Source: Pseudobacillus wudalianchiensis (GTDB taxonomy: Bacteria > Bacillota > Bacilli > Bacillales > Domibacillaceae). From it: 64,000 nt of DNA. The stretch is taken from NCBI RefSeq assembly GCF_001685015.1, contig NZ_MAYT01000028.1:186001-250000 (forward strand). Direction: 5' to 3'. This document shows, one piece after another, positions 18,758 through 27,124 of this stretch. A program made the translations under genes and the position numbers. Below the pieces are notes generated by a model, which saw nothing but the letters and a program-made list of their open reading frames with translations, was not told where the DNA came from and made no database searches. Each line of letters begins with the position of its first letter. Position 1 is the stretch's first letter.

Positions 18758-20105
18758 ACATAAATGGGAATTTGAACGGCATTCCTTTTTTCTTGCCTTT
18801 TTGCTGCATGCCGGACATTTGCTTCATCATCTTCTTCATTTCTTCAAATTGCTTTAAAAGACGGTTCACTTCTTGGATGGACGTTCCGCTTCCCCTAGCA
18901 ATCCGTTTTTTACGACCGGAACTAATAATTTCCGGATGTTGTTTTTCCTCGCTTGTCATCGATTGAATAATCGCTTCAATATGAGAAATTTGCTTTTCAT
19001 CCACTTGGACATTACTTAAACCTTTAATTTTATTAGCCCCGGGAAGCATTTTAATAATTTCATCTAATGGTCCCATGGAGCGAACTTGACCAAGCTGTTC
19101 AAGGAAATCATCAAATGTGAAGGACATCGTCCGCATTTTTTGCTCTAACTCTTTTGCCTTTTCTTCGTCGACGTTTGTTTGTGCCTTTTCAATGAGCGTC
19201 AGCACGTCACCCATGCCCAGGATCCGAGAAGCCATTCTCTCCGGATGGAAAGGCTCAAGAGCGTCTAACTTTTCGCCCATCCCAGCAAACTTAATGGGCT
19301 TTTCAGTTACCGCACGAATAGATAAAGCAGCTCCTCCACGCGTATCACCATCAAGCTTCGTTAAAATAACACCCGTTACTCCAAGCTGTTCATTAAAGCT
19401 TTGAGCAACATTGACAGCATCCTGACCCGTCATAGCATCCACCACGAGGAAGATTTCATCTGGATTGGTCAATTCCTTGATATCTTTTAACTCACCCATT
19501 AAGTTTTCATCTACATGAAGACGACCAGCTGTATCAATTAGCACGTAATCGTGATGATCCTCTTTTGCTTTTTCAATCGCTTGTTTAGCAATCTCTACTG
19601 GACTCACTTGGTCTCCTAAAGAAAAAACAGGCATATTTAGTTGCTTGCCGAGCGTTTCCAACTGCTTAATAGCTGCCGGACGGTAAATATCCGCCGCTAC
19701 GAGCAGCGGCTTGCGATTATATCGCTTCCGCAGCAAATTAGCCAGCTTGCCGGTAGTCGTTGTCTTACCAGCCCCCTGCAAACCGACCATCATAATCACT
19801 GTTGGCGGGCGCTTTGCTACGGCGATTTGGCTCTGCTCACCGCCCATCAAATCTGTTAATTCTTCTTTCACGACTTTGATAACCTGCTGGCCAGGTGTTA
19901 AGCTTTTCATCACTTCCTGACCGACAGAGCGCTCGCTGACTTTTTTAACGAAGCTTTTAACGACCTTGAAGTTAACATCGGCTTCAAGAAGTGCAAGACG
20001 CACTTCTCTCATCATGTCTTTAACGTCCGCCTCTGTGACTTTTCCTTTGCCGCGGATCTTTTGCATCGTATTCTGCAGTCGGTCGGCTAATCCTTCAAAT
20101 GCCAT
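18756..20105 (-). CDS. ffh: Signal recognition particle protein Ffh (SRP54)
   Basis: GTPase that binds signal sequences and the 4.5S/6S SRP RNA and docks on FtsY. N domain about 1-90; G domain with P-loop GLQGAGKTTTTGK (108-120), DTAGR and TKLDGDTRGGAAL; M domain from about 300 ending in a methionine-rich tail (MKKMMKQMSGMQQKG). 449 residues. ATG at 20105 with AGGAGG seven bases upstream. It follows ylxM by 11 bases. Confidence 0.98.
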   Translation of the reverse strand: MAFEGLADRLQNTMQKIRGKGKVTEADVKDMMREVRLALLEADVNFKVVKSFVKKVSERSVGQEVMKSLTPGQQVIKVVKEELTDLMGGEQSQIAVAKRPPTVIMMVGLQGAGKTTTTGKLANLLRKRYNRKPLLVAADIYRPAAIKQLETLGKQLNMPVFSLGDQVSPVEIAKQAIEKAKEDHHDYVLIDTAGRLHVDENLMGELKDIKELTNPDEIFLVVDAMTGQDAVNVAQSFNEQLGVTGVILTKLDGDTRGGAALSIRAVTEKPIKFAGMGEKLDALEPFHPERMASRILGMGDVLTLIEKAQTNVDEEKAKELEQKMRTMSFTFDDFLEQLGQVRSMGPLDEIIKMLPGANKIKGLSNVQVDEKQISHIEAIIQSMTSEEKQHPEIISSGRKKRIARGSGTSIQEVNRLLKQFEEMKKMMKQMSGMQQKGKKKGMPFKFPFM

Positions 20106-20116
20106 TGTGCCGCCTC

Positions 20117-20431
20117 CTAATCTAATTTCTCAAGCGATTCAATAATGGACAGACCCTCATCCGAAACAAATGACTTTAACTGCTTCAGCAAGCGGCTGCT
20201 CTCTTGAAATTTTTTGAATAGCAATAACTTGCTTTCATACTCTTCAAGCATTGCTTCTGTGCGTTTAATATTATCGTAAACCGCCTGACGGCTTACTTCA
20301 TACTCCTCCGCGATTTCACCAAGAGAGAAATCATCCAGGTAATAAAGGGACATATAACTGCGCTGCTTATCTGTTAACAAAGAATGATAAAAATCATACA
20401 AAAAATTCATTCTTGTTGTTTTCTCAAGCAT
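20117..20431 (-). CDS. ylxM: YlxM, helix-turn-helix regulator of the SRP operon
   Basis: 104-residue protein of the UPF0122/YlxM family, with a sigma-70 region-4-like helix-turn-helix ([28 protein letters not shown], about 36-63) and a helical tail. In streptococci the homologue is linked to SRP function. ATG at 20431 with a GGGGGGC-type site upstream. First gene of ylxM-ffh. Confidence 0.95.
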   Translation of the reverse strand: MLEKTTRMNFLYDFYHSLLTDKQRSYMSLYYLDDFSLGEIAEEYEVSRQAVYDNIKRTEAMLEEYESKLLLFKKFQESSRLLKQLKSFVSDEGLSIIESLEKLD

Positions 20432-20473
20432 AGACAGCCCCCCTTGTTAAGTTAAAAACCTTTACATAAAAAC

Positions 20474-20502
20474 AGTCTACTCATTTTAAACAACAATGTC
20501 AA
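20474..20502 (-). promoter_or_regulatory. Predicted sigma-A promoter of ylxM-ffh
   Basis: Minus-strand -35 TTGACA (20497-20502, perfect), exact 17-base spacer, -10 TAGACT (20474-20479). The leader would be about 35 bases. Confidence 0.7.
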
Positions 20503-20521
20503 GAAAATATCTTTACGGTCC

Positions 20522-20641
20522 AGAAAAGTGAAAGGCGCTTGCTCAGCACGATAGCGGATTGGAGCTCTCGACGAGAAGTCGCTTTTCAGACTTCGACAGA
20601 GAGGGCGAAATCAGCGTACGTGCTAGCGCCTGTAGCTGGAC
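20522..20641. repeat. A-type repeat, copy 3 (subtype 2, inverse orientation)
   Basis: Reverse complement of 18638-18757 with only a handful of substitutions over the shared core. It starts AGAAAAGTGAAAGGCGC and ends CTGTAGCTGGACA. With copy 2 it forms a long inverted repeat around ylxM-ffh. Confidence 0.9.
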
Positions 20642-20644
20642 AAT

Positions 20645-20763
20645 AAGAAAAGCGGAAGCGGCCTGATCAGCCCGATAGGAGTTTGGAGGACTCGACAAGG
20701 AGTCGCTCTTTGACTCCGACAGAGAGACCGAAACCGCCGTACGCACTAGCGCCTGCAGCTGGA
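20645..20763. repeat. A-type repeat, copy 4 (subtype 1, inverse orientation)
   Basis: Starts AAGAAAAGCGGAAGCGGCC and ends GCCTGCAGCTGGA. It is the inverse of the copy at 17842-17961, with more divergence than the subtype 2 pair, and follows copy 3 head to tail. Bases 20767-20800 (AAGAAAAG ... ACGCTTGCTCACTAG) look like the truncated first 35 bases of a further copy. Confidence 0.85.
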
Positions 20764-20806
20764 CAACAAGAAAAGAAAAAGACGCTTGCTCACTAGTTCC
20801 ACATCT

Positions 20807-20890
20807 GGCCAGTAAATCTGCTTTTTAGGTCGGTAGACCCAATTAACTGGTCAGTAAAATGACAAGTTTGGCGAGTAAGAAAAGCGAGCA
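20807..20890. repeat. Degenerate 21-bp tandem repeat, four units
   Basis: Four successive 21-base units begin GGCCAGTAAA, GGTCGGTAGA, GGTCAGTAAA and GGCGAGTAAG (starts 20807, 20828, 20849, 20870). The first 10 bases of each unit are conserved and the rest vary. It is non-coding, lying 38 bases past the ftsY stop on its downstream side, next to the A repeats. Confidence 0.7.
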
Positions 20891-20927
20891 GCATTTACTG
20901 ACATTCAGGCAAGCCCATTCTTCCTAA

Positions 20928-21938
20928 TTATTCCTCGTCTTCTTCTCCATCTTCCTCTTTTTCTTCAAAGGCTGATGAAAATAAGCCATATACATATTTC
21001 TCAGCATCAAAGTGTTGGAGATCATCCATCTTCTCACCTAAACCAACGAATTTCACCGGAATTTCAAGCTCTTTACGAATTGCGAGGACGATTCCTCCTT
21101 TGGCTGTTCCGTCAAGCTTTGTTAACACAATTCCACTTACATCTGTTGCTTCTTTAAACGTTTTTGCTTGCACCATGGCATTTTGCCCAGTCGTCGCATC
21201 GAGAACGATCAATACTTCATGTGGTGCCCCTGGAACTTCCCGTTCAATGACTCGTTTTACTTTTTCTAGTTCCTTCATTAAATTTACTTTGTTTTGAAGC
21301 CGTCCAGCTGTGTCACATAGTAAGATATCTGCATTCCGTGATTTAGCCGCCCGAACAGCATCGTACATAACAGCCGCCGGGTCCGATCCTTCTCCTTGCT
21401 TAATAACCTCGACGCCTGTCCGTTCTCCCCAAACCTCAAGCTGCTCAATCGCCCCGGCACGGAATGTATCTCCGGCAGCCAACAAGACATTCTTGCCTTC
21501 TGACTTAAACTTATGAGCCAGCTTACCGATTGTTGTTGTTTTCCCTACACCATTGACGCCCACAAAGAGAATGACTGTCAGGCCGTCTTCCTGTATATTT
21601 AATTCATTTGGCGTTTCTTCGCCATTTTGGTAAATCTCAACTAGCTTTTCAGTAATTATATCACGCACTTCTGCTGGATCTTTCGTATTACGCCGTTTCA
21701 CTTCATATTTCAACTGATCAATCAATTCCATGACGGTATCGAAGCCAACGTCAGCTCCGATAAGAATTTCTTCTAACTCCTCAAAGAAGTCTTCATCAAT
21801 TTTACGGTAACGCGCTACGAGGTCATTCACCTTATTAGAAAAATTGTCACGTGTTTTTGTCAGGCCTGTTTTAAACTTCTCTGTCGCCTGATCTGTCGAA
21901 GTCGTTAATTTTTCTTTTAATTTTTTAAAAAAGCTCAT
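20928..21938 (-). CDS. ftsY: Signal recognition particle receptor FtsY
   Basis: Membrane-associated GTPase that receives SRP-ribosome complexes. 336 residues. It lacks the long acidic A domain of E. coli, as usual in Firmicutes, and starts with a lysine-rich helix (MSFFKKLKEKLT). The NG domain has P-loop GVNGVGKTTT (127-136), DTAGRLQNK, and TKLDGTAKGG. The C-terminus is acidic (EEKEEDGEEDEE). ATG at 21938 with GGAGGAG upstream. Last gene of rnc-smc-ftsY. Confidence 0.98.
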   Translation of the reverse strand: MSFFKKLKEKLTTSTDQATEKFKTGLTKTRDNFSNKVNDLVARYRKIDEDFFEELEEILIGADVGFDTVMELIDQLKYEVKRRNTKDPAEVRDIITEKLVEIYQNGEETPNELNIQEDGLTVILFVGVNGVGKTTTIGKLAHKFKSEGKNVLLAAGDTFRAGAIEQLEVWGERTGVEVIKQGEGSDPAAVMYDAVRAAKSRNADILLCDTAGRLQNKVNLMKELEKVKRVIEREVPGAPHEVLIVLDATTGQNAMVQAKTFKEATDVSGIVLTKLDGTAKGGIVLAIRKELEIPVKFVGLGEKMDDLQHFDAEKYVYGLFSSAFEEKEEDGEEDEE

Positions 21939-21957
21939 CTGTTCTCCTCCTATACTG

Positions 21958-21988
21958 ATTATAGTTAAGCAAATAGATAATAAGCCAA
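21958..21988 (-). promoter_or_regulatory. Possible internal promoter of ftsY
   Basis: Minus-strand -10 TATAAT (21958-21963, perfect) with TTGGCT (21983-21988) at a long 19-base spacing. It lies in the 98-base smc-ftsY gap. Confidence 0.4.
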
Positions 21989-22036
21989 ATAGTGTAAAAG
22001 CTCGCCTATTCGTTATTTAGCTTACAAATGCCGCGA

Positions 22037-25000
22037 TTAAACAGGAGTTTCCTCTTTTTTGTCCATTGTAACGGAGACCAGCCTTGATACTCCTGATTCT
22101 TGCATTGTAATTCCATAAAGAGCATCTGCTTCTTCCATTGTGCCTTTTCGATGCGTGATGACAATAAATTGAGTATCTTGACTAAATTGTTTTAAATAGC
22201 GGCTGAACCTAAAGACATTCGCCTCATCTAAGGCCGCTTCCACTTCATCAAGTACACAGAAAGGAACAGGGCGTACTTTCAGAATGGCAAATAAGAGGGA
22301 TATAGCCGTCAATGCGCGCTCCCCGCCCGACAACAAACTGAGGCTTTGCAGTTTTTTCCCAGGCGGCTGTGCTACGATTTCTACTCCAGTGTTCAGTAGA
22401 TTGTCAGGATCGGTCAATCGCAATTCAGCCTTACCGCCCCCAAATAATGATTGAAAAACAGGAAGAAAATGCGTGCTGACGGATTGGAAGGTTTCCTTGA
22501 ATCTCTTCGTCATTTCTTCATCCATTTCCTCTATTACCTGCGATAGCGTATCTTTCGCTTCTTGCAGGTCGGCCCGCTGCTCTTCAAGAAAGGTATAACG
22601 TTCAGACACGCGATCATATTCTTCAATCGCGCCAAGGTTAACGTTGCCTAGTTCTTTAATTGACAGCTTAATTAAATGAAGCTTTTTACGTACCTCTTCA
22701 ATCGGGAACGGCAATGGATACTTTTCTTTTGCAGCTTCATACGTCATCGCATACTCTTTACTTAACTGGCCTAAGCGGTTGTCAAGCTCTACATCTAGGC
22801 GGTTGATTTTTACCTCTTCGTCTTGGACGGCTTCACTCATGGCTTTATGAAGTCTTCTCGCTTCTTTAAGCTCTTTCTCTTCATTTTCTAGCTGGCCCAG
22901 CTTATCCATCCGTTCATTTCTGCGCATCGTAATCAGCTTTGTAATTTCTTCTTTATCCTGCCGCTTTTTCCGTGCTGCCTCATCAAGCTCTTCTTCCCCT
23001 TGTCCGCTTTCTGACATTTCTGTTTGCAGCCATTTTAAATCTTCACTCCACTGCTTATATTTTTGCTCAGAGACCGTAAGCTCAGCAACGACTTGTTCAA
23101 GACGCTCTGTTCTTGAGGCCAGCTGTTCATTTTTCACTGCCAGTTTAGAACTCAACTCACTTATAGATTGCACAATAGTTTCTTTCAAGGTGCTTTCATG
23201 TGTCTTTTGCTCTGTTAATTTCTTAATCTTAACATCCAGCGTTTCAATTTCTTTCTGACTGGCAGCTAATTGATTTTCAGCCTTTTCTAAAAGTTGTGTC
23301 AGCCTCTGACTCTCCGCTTCGAATTCTTGTTTCTCCGCATCATAAATAGATAGACGGCTGTTAATCGTTTGATAAGCAAATTGCCATTCAAGCTGTTCAT
23401 TCTTCCGTTCCTGCTCTTTTTCTCTGATCGATTCTGTTTCATTTCTCATCTGCTTAAGAAGGACTTCTTTAGAGAGAATATCTTCTTTTAATTTTTTTAC
23501 TTCACGTTCGGCCGCTGCTGTTTTGGATTCCATAGAAGAGAACTTCGCTTTTAATGTTTCAAGCTCATTTTTGCGGCTGATTAATGAATTCCCTTGTTGC
23601 TTTAAAGCGCCCCCCGTCATCGAACCGCCTGGATTCACAATATCGCCGTCAAGCGTGACGATACGATAACGATAGTTCATAAGTTTAGCCAGTTCATTGG
23701 CCCCTTCCAGGTGAGCCGCGATGACGGTGTGACCAAGCAGACTGGTCACCGCTGGACGGTATTGATCCGGAAAGCGAATAAGATCGGCCGCTACGCCGAT
23801 GAAGCGATCATCATTTTCAAGCTGTGTGAAAAGGGAAGCCGGAAATGTTTTTTCTTTTATAGAAGTTAACGGCAGGAATGTTGCCCGTCCAAATCGATGC
23901 TTTTTTAAGTAGCCAATCGCTTCTCGGGCTGCCCGTTCATCAGTCGTAATAATATGCTGCATACTGCTTCCAAGTGCTATTTCAATAGCCGTCTCATATT
24001 CTTTCGGCACATCGATGATTTCGGCGATGGCCCCTTCAATTCCCGAGAGGTGTCGGTCTCGCGCCTTCAATATTTCCTTAACCCCCTGGAAAAATCCTGA
24101 ATAATCTTCTTCCAAGGATTCCAGCATATCTTTGCGAGATTTAGCTTCTTGAAGAATTTGATAAGCTCGATAAAGGTTAGATTCTTGCTTTTCATACTTC
24201 GCCTTCATCGTTTCGAGCAGACGCTGTTCCTCGTGTAAAGCATCCAAATGAGCTGCTATACGCTCCTGCTCCGAAACTAACGCTTCTTCTATCGCTGATT
24301 TCTTCGCTGCTATTTCTTCTCTTTCAGCAAGATATCTTTTATTTTCGGCATCCAGCCGCTCTTTTCTCCGCACTAATTGCTCTAACTGCTGCTTTACGTG
24401 CTGCCGTTCATTTTTGGCTGAAGCTTGTGCATTTAAGTTTTCAATGTACTCTGATTTTAAGGACTCGATTTCCTCTTCCAGATTTTGCGAGAGCTGTTTC
24501 TTTTCCTCCTGTTTTTCCGACAGCTGTTGTTTTAATTCAGCCGCTTCCTTCTTGTCTGCTTCGGACATTTTCTTTAATTCCTCTGCCTGTTTGGTAAGCT
24601 GCTTAATTTTCTCTTTTACTTCTGCCAAGTTGTCCGCAAGCTGTCCTTCATTTTGGATGGCATTCTTTCTCCGTTCCTGCAGCACTTGCTTGCGGCCTTC
24701 AAGCTTTTCTAATTCTTCACTGGCCGCTAACAGCACAGCCTGTAAATCGTTAACAGACTCATCAAGAGCCGTAATTTGCGCTCGCAGCTCTTCTGCTTTC
24801 GCTTCTCTCTTTTGCAGATTTGAAAAAAGAGCGGATTCCTCTTTCATATGTTCTGTATGACTTGACTTTAACGTTTCCCACTGGGCATGCAGTTCATCAA
24901 TTTCATACACAATCGCTGCGATATCATAGCCTGTCATTTCTTCTTTCTTATCCAGATAATCTCTTGCGATAGAAGCCTGGATACGTAAAGGTTCGATTTG

Positions 25001-25600
25001 GCCTTCTAGTTCGTGAAGGATATCCTGGACGCGCAAGAGATTTTCTTGGGTTTCATCTAATTTCTTTTCTGCTTTCTTTTTTCGAGTTTTATATTTTAAT
25101 ACGCCGGCTGCCTCTTCAAAGATCGCTCGACGCTCTTCTGGTTTACTATTTAATATTTCTTCTACTTTCCCTTGTCCAATAATGGAAAAGGCTTCTTTAC
25201 CGAGACCCGAGTCCATAAACAAATCAACAATGTCTTTTAAACGGCAGGCTCTTTTGTTAATAAAATACTCACTGTCCCCTGACCGGTAGACCCTTCTCGT
25301 TACGTTGACTTCATTATATTCAATCGGAAGCGTTTGTGCTTCATTGTTTAATGTTAGCGTGACTTCAGCAAAATTAAGCGGCTTACGGCTGTCGCTGCCA
25401 GCAAAAATAACATCTTCCATCTTGCCGCCACGCAAGCTCTTAGCTGACTGCTCCCCAAGCACCCAGCGTATCCCGTCAGTAATGTTACTCTTACCTGAAC
25501 CATTTGGTCCGACTACAGCGGTTACCCCATCGACAAATTCAATAGAAACGCGCTCAGCAAATGATTTAAAGCCGGCGATTTCCAATTTCTTCAGGAACAT
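22037..25600 (-). CDS. smc: Chromosome segregation protein SMC
   Basis: Condensin ATPase that compacts and separates chromosomes with ScpA and ScpB. 1187 residues. Walker A GPNGSGKSN (about 32-40) at the N-terminus; two long coiled-coil arms; the hinge around residues 500-670 with the glycine-rich GGSMTGGALKQ; ABC signature LSLLSGGERALTAISLLFA and Walker B PVPFCVLDEVEAALDE near the C-terminus. ATG at 25600, 18 bases after rnc. Length and layout are normal. Confidence 0.98.
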   Translation of the reverse strand: MFLKKLEIAGFKSFAERVSIEFVDGVTAVVGPNGSGKSNITDGIRWVLGEQSAKSLRGGKMEDVIFAGSDSRKPLNFAEVTLTLNNEAQTLPIEYNEVNVTRRVYRSGDSEYFINKRACRLKDIVDLFMDSGLGKEAFSIIGQGKVEEILNSKPEERRAIFEEAAGVLKYKTRKKKAEKKLDETQENLLRVQDILHELEGQIEPLRIQASIARDYLDKKEEMTGYDIAAIVYEIDELHAQWETLKSSHTEHMKEESALFSNLQKREAKAEELRAQITALDESVNDLQAVLLAASEELEKLEGRKQVLQERRKNAIQNEGQLADNLAEVKEKIKQLTKQAEELKKMSEADKKEAAELKQQLSEKQEEKKQLSQNLEEEIESLKSEYIENLNAQASAKNERQHVKQQLEQLVRRKERLDAENKRYLAEREEIAAKKSAIEEALVSEQERIAAHLDALHEEQRLLETMKAKYEKQESNLYRAYQILQEAKSRKDMLESLEEDYSGFFQGVKEILKARDRHLSGIEGAIAEIIDVPKEYETAIEIALGSSMQHIITTDERAAREAIGYLKKHRFGRATFLPLTSIKEKTFPASLFTQLENDDRFIGVAADLIRFPDQYRPAVTSLLGHTVIAAHLEGANELAKLMNYRYRIVTLDGDIVNPGGSMTGGALKQQGNSLISRKNELETLKAKFSSMESKTAAAEREVKKLKEDILSKEVLLKQMRNETESIREKEQERKNEQLEWQFAYQTINSRLSIYDAEKQEFEAESQRLTQLLEKAENQLAASQKEIETLDVKIKKLTEQKTHESTLKETIVQSISELSSKLAVKNEQLASRTERLEQVVAELTVSEQKYKQWSEDLKWLQTEMSESGQGEEELDEAARKKRQDKEEITKLITMRRNERMDKLGQLENEEKELKEARRLHKAMSEAVQDEEVKINRLDVELDNRLGQLSKEYAMTYEAAKEKYPLPFPIEEVRKKLHLIKLSIKELGNVNLGAIEEYDRVSERYTFLEEQRADLQEAKDTLSQVIEEMDEEMTKRFKETFQSVSTHFLPVFQSLFGGGKAELRLTDPDNLLNTGVEIVAQPPGKKLQSLSLLSGGERALTAISLLFAILKVRPVPFCVLDEVEAALDEANVFRFSRYLKQFSQDTQFIVITHRKGTMEEADALYGITMQESGVSRLVSVTMDKKEETPV

Positions 25601-25618
25601 GTTTCTTTCCCCTGCCTT

Positions 25619-26359
25619 CTACTCTGTCTGTTGTTTCAAAGCTGTCAACGCCATTTGAGCGGCTAATTGCTCGGCTTCTTTTTTCGATTTTCCTTGTCCA
25701 CTTCCAAGTACTTCGCCATTTAATGAAACTTGCGAGACAAACTCTTTGCTATGGGCCGGACCCTTTTCTTGCAAAATTTTATATTCAATCAAGCCTTTTG
25801 TCTCTCGCTGTACAAGTTCTTGCAGCTGGCTCTTGTAATCCATCATATGAGAAAAAGCACCGGAATCAATTCTTGGAAAAACCATTTTTTCGAGAAAAGG
25901 GAGAACGGCATCCATTCCTTGATCTAAAAACAAAGCACCCATAAATGCTTCAAACACATCTGCCAGGAGAGCAGGTCTCATGCGTCCTCCGGTCATTTCT
26001 TCTCCTTTTCCAAGAAGAACGTATTTCCCAAAATTCAACTCATTCGCAAACGTAACGAGCGATGGTTCACAAACAACGGCAGCTCGTAGTTTCGTTAAGT
26101 CTCCTTCTGACATTAGTGGGTATTTTTTGAATAAGTAGTGGGAAACGGTCAATTCAAGGACGGCGTCCCCTAAAAATTCAAGTCGTTCGTTATCTTCATA
26201 TGGTTTTTTCCGATGCTCATTCACATAGGATGAATGAGTAAAAGCATGTTTTAATAAATTCTCATCATGAAAATGAATTCCCAAGTTTTCCTGTAACTGC
26301 TGAAATTGCTGCTCTCTTTTCGTTAAAGGCCTTTTAGAGTCTCTATGTGGTTTCTTCAT
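25619..26359 (-). CDS. rnc: Ribonuclease III
   Basis: Cuts double-stranded RNA in rRNA and small-RNA processing. 246 residues. The endonuclease domain has signature [14 protein letters not shown] with E61 and D65, and D134 and E137 in [16 protein letters not shown]. The C-terminal dsRNA-binding domain is about 172-243 ([11 protein letters not shown] ... [20 protein letters not shown]). ATG at 26359 with GGAGG upstream. First gene of rnc-smc-ftsY. Confidence 0.98.
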   Translation of the reverse strand: MKKPHRDSKRPLTKREQQFQQLQENLGIHFHDENLLKHAFTHSSYVNEHRKKPYEDNERLEFLGDAVLELTVSHYLFKKYPLMSEGDLTKLRAAVVCEPSLVTFANELNFGKYVLLGKGEEMTGGRMRPALLADVFEAFMGALFLDQGMDAVLPFLEKMVFPRIDSGAFSHMMDYKSQLQELVQRETKGLIEYKILQEKGPAHSKEFVSQVSLNGEVLGSGQGKSKKEAEQLAAQMALTALKQQTE

Positions 26360-26400
26360 TGGATTTCCTCCGGTAATTAAACTAATTTACATCCACCCAC

Positions 26401-26429
26401 AGTGTAGTCGAAATTGAAAAAAATCGCAA
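26401..26429 (-). promoter_or_regulatory. Predicted sigma-A promoter of rnc-smc-ftsY
   Basis: Minus-strand -35 TTGCGA (26424-26429), exact 17-base spacer, -10 TACACT (26401-26406). The -35 box overlaps the first T run of the acpP terminator. Confidence 0.5.
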
Positions 26430-26469
26430 AAGAATACAAGCTCCGTTTCAAGAACGGAGCTTGTATTCT
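26421..26469 (-). terminator. Rho-independent terminator of acpP
   Basis: Perfect 17-bp stem AGAATACAAGCTCCGTT (26431-26447) with 26453-26469, five-base loop, followed on the minus strand by TTTT and, a few bases on, seven more T. It lies eight bases past the acpP stop. Confidence 0.92.
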
Positions 26470-26477
26470 TCGAACGA

Positions 26478-26717
26478 TTAATTTTTGCTGTTTATGTAAT
26501 TCACAGCGTCGCCCACTGTTGCAATTTTTTCTGCATCATCGTCAGAGATTTCCATGTCGAACTCATCTTCTAATTCCATTACTAGTTCAACTACGTCTAA
26601 AGAATCTGCTCCAAGGTCTTCCTTGAAAGAAGCTTCAAGATTTACTTGGGATTCTTCTACTCCAAGACGATCTACGATAATTTTCGTTACACGCTCTAAT
26701 ACATCTGCCACACTCAT
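26478..26717 (-). CDS. acpP: Acyl carrier protein
   Basis: Carries growing fatty acids on a phosphopantetheine arm. 79 residues, strongly acidic, with the attachment site S39 in [18 protein letters not shown] at 26717 with GGGGAGG upstream. It lies downstream of fabG but across a 407-base gap filled with repeats, and has its own -10 box. Confidence 0.98.
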   Translation of the reverse strand: MSVADVLERVTKIIVDRLGVEESQVNLEASFKEDLGADSLDVVELVMELEDEFDMEISDDDAEKIATVGDAVNYINSKN

Positions 26718-26734
26718 TCACCTCCCCTCAAGTC

Positions 26735-26740
26735 ATTATA
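26735..26740 (-). promoter_or_regulatory. Possible -10 box of an acpP promoter
   Basis: Minus-strand TATAAT (26735-26740), perfect, with no convincing -35 at normal spacing. If real, the leader would be only about 11 bases and start at the ribosome binding site. Confidence 0.4.
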
Positions 26741-26805
26741 GACGATTTTCGGTAAAGATAAAATAAATTTTCTATTCTGTAAAAATAAGAGTGTAGATGG
26801 TGCCT

Positions 26806-26932
26806 TCTAGCTCCTCCTGTGATACGCCAACATCGAATCGCTTGCGCTGATTTCGCTCTCTATAAGGTTTAAAAAAGCAACTCTTCGTCAAGAACTTCAA
26901 TCCGCTCTCGTGCAGAACGAGCTCCTTCCGCT
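26806..26932. repeat. A-type repeat, copy 5 (degenerate)
   Basis: Starts TCTAGCTCC and ends CCTTCCGCTT, keeping landmarks such as GCGCTGATTTCGC, CTCTTCGTC, CAATCCGCT and CGTGCAGAAC, but with many substitutions. It runs straight into the B element. Part of the 407-base fabG-acpP gap. Confidence 0.7.
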
Positions 26933-26988
26933 TCGACGCACACGATGTGCTAGTGAGGGCGTTGCGACACGATGTCGCGCCTTTAGCC
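26932..26988. repeat. B-type repeat, copy 2
   Basis: Begins TTCGACGCACACGATGTGC and ends GCGCCTTTAGCC, with palindromes CACACGATGTG and GCGACACGATGTCGC. Three differences from 17771-17827. Confidence 0.85.
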
Positions 26989-27003
26989 GTCGTTCCTTTT
27001 TTG

Positions 27004-27123
27004 TCCAGCTGCGCCTCCTTGCCCCTCGAGGTCGTAAGCCGATCTGGCTGTGTGGCTGAAGAGCGCCACTTCGCCATTTCGTCTTATGCTTGTCGGCGCA
27101 GAGCAGTCGGCTTCGCTTTTCTT
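27004..27123. repeat. A-related repeat, copy 6 (subtype 3), abutting the fabG stop
   Basis: Starts TCCAGCTGCGCC and ends GCTTCGCTTTTCTT, one base from the fabG stop codon. Its interior (CTTGCCCCTCGAGGTCG, TAAGCCGATCTGGC) differs from the other A copies, but the ends and the roughly 120-bp length agree. The inner GTAAGCCGA region can pair with TCGTCTTATGC. Confidence 0.75.
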
Positions 27124-27124
27124 G

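Noticed and set aside
20543-20746. 67-residue open frame upstream of ylxM
   Set aside because: It is made of two A repeats.
24414-24860. Serine- and cysteine-rich plus-strand open frame
   Set aside because: It is antisense to the smc coiled coil; the composition is an artefact of the opposite strand.
26772-27077. 101-residue open frame in the fabG-acpP gap
   Set aside because: It lies entirely inside A and B repeat DNA; its codons follow the palindromes rather than a protein pattern.
17771-27123. Repeats considered as a CRISPR array
   Set aside because: Copies are long, dispersed, in both orientations and lack regular spacers or cas genes.
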